DNA of 5,150 nt, taken from positions 1-5,150 of the forward strand of contig DGIT01000012.1 in assembly GCA_002386465.1 (NCBI GenBank), in the 5' to 3' direction. Both the position numbers and the translations under genes were made by a program. Origin of the DNA: Burkholderiales bacterium UBA4615 (lineage in GTDB: Bacteria; Pseudomonadota; Gammaproteobacteria; Burkholderiales; Burkholderiaceae_E). Numbering within the stretch: position 1 is the stretch's first letter; the number at the start of each line of letters is the position of its first letter. The notes under the pieces are model-generated. The model was not told the origin of the DNA. It was given only the letters and a program-made list of their open reading frames with translations, and ran no database searches. Below are positions 1 to 5,150 of the stretch, piece by piece.

Positions 1-1386
1 CAGGCTCGTGCCGGTTTGCTGCCCACCGTCAATGCCACGGCGGGCGCCAACTTCAACGCGGTGAACAACAGCATCACCTCGCAGCGTGCGTACGACGCGC
101 AATCGCTGGGGTTGGCGGCCAATTTGCCTGTCTATCGGCCTGCCAACCGCGAAACCTGGAAGCAGAGCGAACTGTCAGTTGAAATCGCCGAGATGCAGCT
201 GATGCAGGCGCAGCAGGATCTGATCCTGCGCGTATCCACCGCTTATTTCGATGTGCTGGCCGCGCAAGACAGCCTGGCGGTGGTGCAGGCACAGGGCCGC
301 GCTTTTGCCGAGCAGTTCGAGTCCGCGCGACGCAATTTCGAAGTCGGCACCGCAACGATCACCGACCAGCAGGAAGCGCAGTCCAGGCTCGACCTCACCC
401 GCGCTCAGGAGGTCTCGATTCGCAATGACCTCGAGGTGAAGCGCGCCTTACTGGCCCAGTTGATCGGGCGACCGGTCGATGCGCTCGACACGCTGCGTCG
501 CGACCTCGACATCAGCACGCCTGCAGCGGCCCGCGAGGGAGAGTGGGCGGCCATCGCCCGGCAAGGCAATTTCCTTGTGCGACAGGCCGAAGTGGCCAAG
601 GAAGTGGCCGACCGGGAAATCATGAAGCAGCGTGCCGGCCATATGCCCACGCTGGATCTCGTCGGTCAGGCCAATACCGGTCGCGGCACGGGCGGCCAGA
701 CCGCAGCCAACCTGATTGGCGTGCGCACGCAATTCGCGCAGCTCGGCCTGCAGCTGGCCCTGCCGCTCTACTCCGGTGGCTCCATCGATGCCAAGGTGCG
801 TGAGGCGATTGCGCTGCAGGGCAAATCGGAATTCGACCTGGAGAATGCCCGTCGCGTGGCCGAACAGTCGGCACGACAGGGTTTCCTCGGCGTGCGCAGC
901 GGCATCGAGCAGGTGCGTGCCCTGACTGCGGCCGAACGCTCAAGCCAACTGGCGCTGGAGTCAAACCAGTTGGGTTATCAGGTGGGCGTGCGGATCAACA
1001 TCGATGTCCTCAATGCGGCGCAGCAGCTCTTTTCCACACAGCGCGATCTGGCCAAGGCGCGTTATGACGTGCTGCTCAATGGCCTGCGACTGCGCAATAC
1101 CGCGGGCGAGCTGACCGAAGAAGAAGTGGCCAAGGTGAACGCACTGCTTGAGGCACCGCGCGCGCCAGCGGTGGGCGTGACCACCAGCGGGTCAACGTTT
1201 CCGCGGGCGCCTGCGCCGGGTGCGGTGACTGGGCCGGCGTCGGGAGCGCCTGCTGCGTCAGGGGGTGCGGGGGCTGGGGCTGCCTCGTCAGCGGTGGGTT
1301 CGCCAGCTGTCGGGACAGGGGCGACTCCGGGTGTAGACGGAAGCCGCGGCGGTCGATCGGGTGTGCCGCGGGCGCCGACTCGCTGA
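1..1386 (+). CDS. tolC: TolC-family outer membrane efflux channel, 5'-truncated by the window edge
   Basis: This is the outer-membrane/periplasmic tunnel of tripartite efflux pumps and type I secretion systems, working with an inner-membrane pump and a periplasmic adaptor. The reading frame is open from base 1. The first visible residues (QARAGLLPTVNA) match the family's conserved stretch just before the first beta-strand, so roughly the first 50-60 residues, including the signal peptide, lie outside the window. The TTG at 16 is not the start. The two-fold TolC repeat is visible in 461 residues: the first half carries FEVGTATITD (about 113-122), and the second restarts at GHMPTLDL (213-220), with LPLYSGG (254-260) and YQVGVRINIDVLNA (326-339). 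Long amphipathic, Ala/Gln-rich helices lie between. After about residue 386 the protein becomes a low-complexity tail. It converges on waaA with an 11-bp gap. Family assignment is very secure; which pump it serves cannot be told from this sequence. Confidence 0.95.
   Translation, partial: QARAGLLPTVNATAGANFNAVNNSITSQRAYDAQSLGLAANLPVYRPANRETWKQSELSVEIAEMQLMQAQQDLILRVSTAYFDVLAAQDSLAVVQAQGRAFAEQFESARRNFEVGTATITDQQEAQSRLDLTRAQEVSIRNDLEVKRALLAQLIGRPVDALDTLRRDLDISTPAAAREGEWAAIARQGNFLVRQAEVAKEVADREIMKQRAGHMPTLDLVGQANTGRGTGGQTAANLIGVRTQFAQLGLQLALPLYSGGSIDAKVREAIALQGKSEFDLENARRVAEQSARQGFLGVRSGIEQVRALTAAERSSQLALESNQLGYQVGVRINIDVLNAAQQLFSTQRDLAKARYDVLLNGLRLRNTAGELTEEEVAKVNALLEAPRAPAVGVTTSGSTFPRAPAPGAVTGPASGAPAASGGAGAGAASSAVGSPAVGTGATPGVDGSRGGRSGVPRAPTR
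1156..1383 (+). other. Low-complexity Ala/Gly/Pro/Ser-rich C-terminal tail of the TolC-like protein
   Basis: The last 76 or so residues of the TolC-like protein follow the final conserved helix (ending near NALLEA). They are almost entirely Ala, Gly, Pro, Ser, Thr and Val, with a few Arg at the extreme end (GGRSGVPRAPTR). The DNA is correspondingly very GC-rich. E. coli TolC also carries a disordered periplasmic tail that is not needed for the channel fold, so this is probably a disordered extension. It is longer and simpler in composition than the E. coli tail. No hydrophobic segment or known sorting motif was seen in it. Confidence 0.75.
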
Positions 1387-1397
1387 GACGGTTAGGT

Positions 1398-2735
1398 TCA
1401 GCTCGCGCGACTGTCCAAGCGCTCCAGCATCGGCCCCAGCGCCTCAAGCGTGCGAAGTGTGGCGCCACGGTGATTCGAGGTGAAGCCCTGCCCGGCCTGC
1501 GCCATGGCGACCCGCGCGGGTTCATCGCCCAGTAACTGCAGCGCAGCAGTCACGGCCTGGGCTGCATCCGGTACCTGACGCACCGCACCGGCAGCCAGCG
1601 CCTGCTGCGCGGCTTCGGCAAAGTTATAAGTGCTCGGGCCCAGAATCACCGGGCAGCCGGCCGCACAGGGTTCGATGAGGTTTTGAGAGCCGAATGGCAG
1701 CAGCGACCCGCCCATGATCGCCACGTCAGCCAGCGCGTACCAGGCATCCATCTCGCCCATTGAATCGCCGATGAGGAGGTCGATGGTGTGAGCATCGAAA
1801 GCAGGATCATCAAGTACGGCGCGGCGTGCGACACGCAGGCCGGTTGCTTCAGCGTCGCGCACCACGGTGTCGAAGCGCTGTGGATGGCGAGGGACGATGA
1901 CGAGCAAGGGTGAGGTTGAATGCCCTGGGCTGTGAGTGCCGCCAGCGGTCGTGGCGTCATGCGCGCCTGCACCCTGCCAAGCCTGTATCAGTAACGCTTC
2001 CTCTCCTTCGCGGGTGCTGGCCGCCAATATCACTGGTCGCTCTAACCGCGCGCGCCAACCTCTCCCGCGCTCAAGCAAGACCTCATCCGGCGCGTTGTCG
2101 AATTTCAGGTTGCCGGTGATGGCATTGACAGGCCTACCCAGCAGTTGCGCAATGCGGGTCGCATCGGCTTCAGACTGCGCCAGCACGCAAGCCAGCCGCT
2201 GCGCCGCAGGAATAATCAGGGCACGCTGACGCAGCCCACGTTCAAGAGACTTCTGCGACAGGCGCGCACTCACCAGCGCCACTGGTACATCGGCCTGAGT
2301 CGCCGCAGCCATGAGGTTTGGCCAGAGCTCGGTTTCCATCAGCAGGCCCACGGTTGGTCTCCAGGCGTGCAGAAAACGCCGCTGCGCGCCAGCCTGGTCG
2401 TATGGGAGATAGGCCTGATGGAAACGGTCGCCTAAGGACTTGGAAAAGAGCTCATGCGCGGTCTCGCGCCCGGTGGGCGTCATGCAGGTGATCAGCACGT
2501 GCGCCTGCGGGTACTTCGCGGCCAAGGCCTTGACCAGAGGCTGTGCGGCGCGCGTTTCGCCCACCGAAACTGCGTGTAGCCAGATGAGCGGCTCCGAACC
2601 TGCCCTGCGCGGATGCCATCCGAAGCGCTCACCCCAGTGGACACGGTAGGCCGGCTGACGGATCGAGCGCCACAGCAGATACGCCATGGCAAACGGGGTG
2701 GCGAGCAGCCAGGCGAGGGAGTAGAGCAGACGCAT
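1398..2735 (-). CDS. waaA: 3-deoxy-D-manno-octulosonic acid (Kdo) transferase
   Basis: WaaA (KdtA) transfers Kdo from CMP-Kdo to lipid IVA at the cytoplasmic face of the inner membrane, an essential step of lipid A-core synthesis. The 445-residue product (E. coli, about 425) shows an N-terminal hydrophobic anchor (residues 2-22), HWGERFG (33-39), HAVSVGE with the presumed catalytic base E60, CMTPTGRE (84-91), METELWPN (133-140), SARLS (156-160), GNLKFD (208-213), STREGEE (240-246), VPRHPQRF (281-288), GDSMGE (323-328) and the CMP-binding-type loop GGSL...GSQNLIEP (342-356). The frame stays open upstream to 2846, but MRLLYSLAW aligns with the E. coli start and the extra 37 residues are not WaaA-like, so ATG 2735 was chosen. 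The ribosome site there is weak (GGTGG about 11 nt upstream). A stretch around 255-276, rich in Gly/His/Thr/Ser, looks like a loop insertion. Whether it adds one or two Kdo residues cannot be judged from sequence. Confidence 0.95.
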   Translation of the reverse strand: MRLLYSLAWLLATPFAMAYLLWRSIRQPAYRVHWGERFGWHPRRAGSEPLIWLHAVSVGETRAAQPLVKALAAKYPQAHVLITCMTPTGRETAHELFSKSLGDRFHQAYLPYDQAGAQRRFLHAWRPTVGLLMETELWPNLMAAATQADVPVALVSARLSQKSLERGLRQRALIIPAAQRLACVLAQSEADATRIAQLLGRPVNAITGNLKFDNAPDEVLLERGRGWRARLERPVILAASTREGEEALLIQAWQGAGAHDATTAGGTHSPGHSTSPLLVIVPRHPQRFDTVVRDAEATGLRVARRAVLDDPAFDAHTIDLLIGDSMGEMDAWYALADVAIMGGSLLPFGSQNLIEPCAAGCPVILGPSTYNFAEAAQQALAAGAVRQVPDAAQAVTAALQLLGDEPARVAMAQAGQGFTSNHRGATLRTLEALGPMLERLDSRAS

Positions 2736-2755
2736 TGAAAGTGCTACCACCCGCC

Positions 2756-2914
2756 TCAGAAAGTTCGCCAAGCTTCCAGCGGCAGCTCTTCTTCCTTGAT
2801 CGTGGCGTTGTAGGCGGCGATTAAGGCTGCGTACTCCCGTTGCCACGAACTGACCGAGCCGGGGTCATGCTCTGGATCAGGGCTCTGGTCGTCCAGTGCT
2901 TCGGGAGAGTGCAC
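2756..2914 (-). pseudogene. CcdA-like antitoxin C-terminal remnant (possibly a 52-aa small protein)
   Basis: The frame ending at 2756 encodes a terminal segment, SSWQREYAALIAAYNA then TIKEEELPLEAWRTF. It closely resembles the toxin-binding C-terminus of CcdA-family antitoxins (pattern: W..E.A.AI.AYN..I...GLPL..WR.F). The frame has no ATG until 3106, inside the opposite-strand vapB. The best internal start is GTG at 2914, giving 52 residues, but no convincing ribosome-binding site precedes it. The usual N-terminal ribbon-helix-helix DNA-binding half of CcdA is not recognisable upstream in this or the other two frames of the strand. No ccdB toxin follows either: waaA begins 20 bp downstream. 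The simplest reading is the relic of a former ccdAB module. A short expressed peptide is possible. Resemblance was judged by eye against remembered family members. Confidence 0.5.
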
Positions 2915-2991
2915 GATGGGATTGCGTAAAGAATTGAAGGACGAGTTTACAGTCGGAGGGTGGCGGGTCTCCGGTCTTGCGATACAGGCCC

Positions 2992-3020
2992 TTGCACTAC
3001 CACCCAAAAGGGCATAGTGT
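2992..3020 (+). promoter_or_regulatory. Candidate vapBC promoter
   Basis: TTGCAC at 2992-2997 resembles a sigma-70 -35 element. A poor -10-like TAGTGT lies at 3015-3020 with 17 bp between them; only its T, A and final T match the consensus. An alternative -10 lies in the AT-rich block at 3028-3034. The position fits transcription of vapBC, and the overlap with the inverted repeats would allow antitoxin-mediated repression. The assignment is weak and rests on pattern matching only. Confidence 0.25.
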
Positions 3021-3040
3021 GCACAAATTAATGTACACAC
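3017..3040. repeat. Imperfect inverted repeat upstream of vapB (candidate operator)
   Basis: The arms are GTGTGCAC (3017-3024) and GTACACAC (3033-3040), separated by the 8-bp AT-rich AAATTAAT. The arms are complementary at 7 of 8 positions. It lies just upstream of vapB, where VapB-VapC complexes commonly bind inverted repeats to repress their own operon. The structure is read directly from the sequence; the operator role is inferred. Confidence 0.45.
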
Positions 3041-3051
3041 ATCAATTGATG
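3040..3051. repeat. Perfect 12-bp palindrome CATCAATTGATG (candidate VapB operator)
   Basis: CATCAATTGATG is a perfect dyad ending 10 bp before the vapB ATG at 3062. Its left end abuts the neighbouring imperfect inverted repeat, so the two could form adjacent operator half-sites. AbrB-fold antitoxins bind as dimers to short palindromes in this position, which fits autoregulation of vapBC. The palindrome is certain; the function is inferred. Confidence 0.5.
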
Positions 3052-3061
3052 CGCCTGTCCC

Positions 3062-3316
3062 ATGTCTGAACAAACAACCCGAGTCTTCAACAACGGCAAC
3101 AGTCAAGCCGTGCGCATTCCTGCTGAGTTTCGACTAAGCACTGATCGGGTCATCATTTCTCGCAATAAGCGGGGGGAACTGATCCTGCGACCGATCACGG
3201 TGAGGCGCGGAACCGCATTGCTCAAGGCACTCGAACAGTTCGACGACGACTTCATCGAAGCATTGCAAGACGACCGCGCAACTCCGCTGCCTATCCAGGA
3301 CCGCGAGCCGCTGTGA
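3062..3316 (+). CDS. vapB: VapB antitoxin, AbrB/SpoVT-type
   Basis: This is the antitoxin of a type II VapBC pair; it should bind and neutralise VapC and repress the operon. The 84-residue protein begins with a swapped-hairpin AbrB/SpoVT DNA-binding domain, shown by the hallmark VFNNGNSQAVRIP (residues 8-20) and the strand GELILRPI further on. The C-terminal part is acidic (FDDDFIEALQDD) and ends in PLPIQDREPL, comparable to the toxin-contacting tail (MQERESF-like) of enteric VapB/MvpA. ATG 3062 is used because the domain begins at once after it; no clear Shine-Dalgarno precedes it, so the transcript leader may be short. The stop overlaps the vapC GTG by 4 bp (GTGA), indicating translational coupling. 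Base composition by eye is more AT-rich than the flanking envelope genes, which fits an acquired cassette. Confidence 0.92.
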   Translation: MSEQTTRVFNNGNSQAVRIPAEFRLSTDRVIISRNKRGELILRPITVRRGTALLKALEQFDDDFIEALQDDRATPLPIQDREPL

Positions 3317-3720
3317 AATTCCTCCTGGATACCGATACTTTGATCTACTTGATCAAACGTCGACCTGCAGCGGTCGCCGCACGCGTTGATCAGTTGTCGT
3401 CGGACGACGAGTTGTGCATGTCTTTTGTCAGCTGGGCCGAACTGCTCAAGGGTGCTGAGCGGAGCATGCGCAAGCCGGAAGTCTTGCGTCAGCTCAACCT
3501 GTTGGCGCGCGAAATCTCCGTGAAATACCCCACCGATTCCGGCATCTGCCACCACTATGCTCAACAAGCGGCCTTGCTCAAGGAGCGCGGCACGCCCATC
3601 GGCGGCAATGACCTCTGGATTGCGGCACATGCGCTGGCAATGGATGCCACGCTGGTCACTCACAACCAGCAGGAATTCTCGCGAATCAGTGGATTGAGAA
3701 TGGAAGACTGGGTGTCCTAG
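3313..3720 (+). CDS. vapC: VapC toxin, PIN-domain ribonuclease
   Basis: This is the toxin of the VapBC pair, a Mg-dependent PIN-domain RNase held inactive by VapB. The 135-residue protein spans a complete PIN domain: LLDTDTLIYL with catalytic D6 (and D8), SWAELLKGAE with E43, IGGNDLWIAAHA with D100, and the terminal TLVTHNQQEFSRISGLRMEDW (113-133). The fourth acidic position is taken by the THN segment, as in the VapC/MvpT type of enteric plasmids (VTNNTREF...GL..EDW), whose known target is initiator tRNA(fMet). The same target is plausible here but inferred. Translation starts at GTG 3313 overlapping the vapB stop; an AGGA at 3297-3300 is rather distant, so coupling to vapB is likely. No key residue is missing, so the toxin looks intact. 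Its stop lies 7 bp from that of the convergent mutase gene. Confidence 0.92.
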   Translation: MKFLLDTDTLIYLIKRRPAAVAARVDQLSSDDELCMSFVSWAELLKGAERSMRKPEVLRQLNLLAREISVKYPTDSGICHHYAQQAALLKERGTPIGGNDLWIAAHALAMDATLVTHNQQEFSRISGLRMEDWVS

Positions 3721-3727
3721 TCCATCC

Positions 3728-5131
3728 TCAAAACGGCACCTTCGCCCCTGGCGCTACTGCACTGATGGCCGCCTTGAACGCGGCCTGAATCCGAGCCAGC
3801 GCCTGCGGATTATCAGCCTCAAAACGCGTGACCACCACCGGCGTGGTGTTCGATGCGCGAGCCAGGCCGAAGCCGTCGGGGTATTCCACGCGCACGCCAT
3901 CGATGGTGATGACTTCGTCGGAACCCTCGAACTTGGCGTTGCGCTGAAGCGCATCAATCAGCTTGAAGTTCTCGCCCTCGGCGGTGTGGATATGCAGCTC
4001 GGGCGTAGCGCTGGCGTCGGGCAGGGCTTCCAGCACCGCGCTGGGGTTGGCCGAGCGCGACAGAATTTCGAGCAGGCGCGCGCCGGTGTACAGGCCATCG
4101 TCAAAGCCGTACCAGCGATCGTTGAAGAACACGTGCCCGCTCATCTCGCCGGCCAACGGTGCGCCGGTTTCCTTGAGCTTGGCCTTGATGAGCGAGTGCC
4201 CGGTCTTCCACATGAGCGGCGTGCCGCCGTGCTTGCGTACCCATGTGGCCAGATTGCGGGTGCACTTCACGTCGTAGATGATCTGGCCGCCGGGCCGATG
4301 CGCCAGCACGTCCTGCGCATAGAGCATGAGCTGGCGGTCGGGCCAGATGATTTGCCCACTCTTGGTGACCACGCCCAGGCGGTCGCCGTCGCCATCGAAG
4401 GCCAGGCCGATCTCGGCATCGGTTTCCTTCAGGCAGCGAATCAGGTCCTGCAGGTTTTCGGGGTGGGCCGGATCGGGATGGTGATTGGGGAAGTTGCCGT
4501 CGACCTCGGTGAAGAGCTCGGTCACCTCGCAACCCAGCGACTTGAAGAGTTGCGGGGCCAGTGCGCCCGCCACGCCGTTACCGCAATCAATCGCGATCTT
4601 CATGGGCCGCGAGAGCTTCACATCGCCCAGGATCTTGGCGAGGTATTCGGCCGTGACATCGCGCTTCGTAACGCGACGCGGCGCGTTGGCATCAAGCCGG
4701 CCTGCAAAGGCCGGATCAACGATCGCCTTGTACAGCCCCGTGATGTCGTCGCCATAGAGCGTCTTGCCGCCCATCATCATCTTCAGGCCGTTGTACTCGG
4801 GCGGGTTGTGGCTACCCGTGACCGCCACGCCCGAGCCGGTGCCGGTGAGCACGGTGGCGTAGTAGACGACCGGGGTTGGCACCATGCCGATGTCGATCGC
4901 CTCAATACCCGCAGAGTTGATGCCCTTGGTGAGCGCGTCGATCAGGCGCGGACCGGACAAGCGACCGTCGCGACCGACCACGATGGCCGGGATGTTCTGG
5001 GCCTTGGCGATCAGGCCGAGCGCCGCGCCCACACCTTGGGCGGCGGCGTCAGTGAGGGTGACCTTGGAGGGATCACCGTCGACGATGCCCCGGATGTCGT
5101 AGGCTTTGAAGATGGAGGGGGAGAGTTGCAA
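3728..5131 (-). CDS. algC: Phosphomannomutase/phosphoglucomutase, AlgC type
   Basis: This cytoplasmic alpha-D-phosphohexomutase interconverts hexose 6- and 1-phosphates (mannose and/or glucose), feeding GDP-mannose or UDP-glucose pathways for LPS and exopolysaccharide. The 467 residues carry all four active-site loops: phosphoserine loop TGSHNPP with S107, metal loop FDGDGDR with D246/D248/D250, sugar-recognition loop GEMSGH (328-333), and the C-terminal phosphate loop RASNT (425-429). Positions are nearly the same as in Pseudomonas aeruginosa AlgC (S108; D242-D246; R421-T425). The N-terminus SIFKAYDIRG is typical of dual-specificity PMM/PGM enzymes. The start is a TTG at 5131 with GGAG (5138-5141) 6 nt upstream; no in-frame ATG lies upstream within the remaining 19 bases. 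Equivalent names are pgm, manB or cpsG; substrate preference cannot be set from sequence alone. It reads toward vapC, tail to tail. Confidence 0.94.
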   Translation of the reverse strand: MQLSPSIFKAYDIRGIVDGDPSKVTLTDAAAQGVGAALGLIAKAQNIPAIVVGRDGRLSGPRLIDALTKGINSAGIEAIDIGMVPTPVVYYATVLTGTGSGVAVTGSHNPPEYNGLKMMMGGKTLYGDDITGLYKAIVDPAFAGRLDANAPRRVTKRDVTAEYLAKILGDVKLSRPMKIAIDCGNGVAGALAPQLFKSLGCEVTELFTEVDGNFPNHHPDPAHPENLQDLIRCLKETDAEIGLAFDGDGDRLGVVTKSGQIIWPDRQLMLYAQDVLAHRPGGQIIYDVKCTRNLATWVRKHGGTPLMWKTGHSLIKAKLKETGAPLAGEMSGHVFFNDRWYGFDDGLYTGARLLEILSRSANPSAVLEALPDASATPELHIHTAEGENFKLIDALQRNAKFEGSDEVITIDGVRVEYPDGFGLARASNTTPVVVTRFEADNPQALARIQAAFKAAISAVAPGAKVPF

Positions 5132-5137
5132 GAAAGG

Positions 5138-5141
5138 CTCC
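5138..5141 (-). promoter_or_regulatory. Shine-Dalgarno GGAG supporting the TTG start of the mutase gene
   Basis: On the - strand GGAG lies 6 nt before the TTG at 5131, which is good ribosome-binding spacing. This supports the rare TTG as the real start, since the protein from there begins MQLSPSIFKAYDIRG, in register with family N-termini. The promoter would lie beyond the right edge of the window. Confidence 0.6.
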
Positions 5142-5150
5142 GTGGAACTT

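Larger units (their letters stand above)
2736..3061. other. Intergenic pocket between waaA and vapB
   Basis: This 326-bp stretch has no secure full-length gene. Its left half (2756-2914) carries the CcdA-like fragment on the - strand. Its right part (about 2992-3061) carries the clustered inverted repeats and presumed promoter of vapBC, and is the most AT-rich part of the window. The middle (about 2915-2990) shows only a weak 33-codon + strand frame at 2916-3017, not supported as a gene. The waaA start lies 20 bp beyond the fragment's stop, and no obvious - strand promoter for waaA could be identified. Confidence 0.7.

Noticed and set aside
1382..1402. GCTGA/TCAGC inverted repeat spanning both convergent stop codons as a bidirectional terminator
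   Set aside because: The stem is only 5-6 bp with a 9-nt loop and no T-tract on either side; the symmetry arises largely because both stops are TGA.
1076..1525. 149-codon - strand frame across the tolC 3' end
   Set aside because: It is a Pro/Arg-rich by-product of the GC-rich tail, overlapping two well-supported genes.
2736..2846. 37-residue N-terminal extension of WaaA from an upstream start at 2846
   Set aside because: The extension is basic and unlike WaaA N-termini, it overlaps the CcdA-like fragment in another frame, and ATG 2735 aligns with the E. coli start.
2916..3017. 33-codon + strand frame (MGLRKELKDEF...) with a GGGAG-like site upstream
   Set aside because: It is short, matches nothing recognisable, and overlaps the presumed vapBC promoter; chance frames of this size are common.
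2915..3106. Extension of the CcdA-like frame to the ATG at 3106 (116 residues)
   Set aside because: This part runs antisense through the start of vapB and its operator region, and its translation shows no ribbon-helix-helix or other recognisable domain.
3103..3663. 186-codon - strand frame opposite vapBC
   Set aside because: It is antisense to two clearly recognised genes and shows no protein family features, so it is a shadow frame.
3718..3730. Terminator between vapC and the mutase gene
   Set aside because: Only 7 bp separate the convergent stops and no stable hairpin with a T-tract was found around them.

Overview
The window looks like a chromosomal segment of a GC-rich Gram-negative bacterium. 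The outer-membrane efflux channel (TolC), a Kdo transferase for lipid A-core assembly (WaaA) and an AlgC-type sugar-phosphate mutase all point to a proteobacterium with lipopolysaccharide. The tolC/waaA tail-to-tail arrangement and the style of the proteins suggest a betaproteobacterium, probably Burkholderiales. This placement is inferred from recall of gene order and was not tested by any search.

Layout, left to right. (1) The 3' part of a tolC-like gene on the + strand enters from the left edge, lacking its signal peptide and first helix, and ends in a long Ala/Gly/Pro/Ser-rich tail. (2) waaA lies convergently on the - strand, only 11 bp from the tolC stop. (3) A 326-bp stretch between the waaA start and the next + strand gene holds an apparent CcdA-antitoxin C-terminal remnant on the - strand. 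It is followed by a compact AT-richer zone with several inverted repeats. (4) A complete vapBC toxin-antitoxin operon lies on the + strand with a 4-bp GTGA overlap. (5) A complete algC/pgm-type phosphomannomutase/phosphoglucomutase gene lies on the - strand. It starts at a TTG with a well-placed GGAG and ends 7 bp from the vapC stop.

How the genes relate. WaaA and the sugar mutase both serve cell-envelope glycan synthesis: Kdo addition to lipid A, and hexose-phosphate supply for LPS or exopolysaccharide. Both are read leftward. The vapBC cassette sits between them in the opposite orientation and looks like an accessory insertion. The antitoxin remnant beside it suggests this gap has hosted more than one toxin-antitoxin module.

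Nothing here is clearly a new biological system. The toxin-antitoxin pocket (2756-3720) is the part most worth a second look. No tRNA, rRNA, CRISPR array, insertion sequence or convincing intrinsic terminator was seen.
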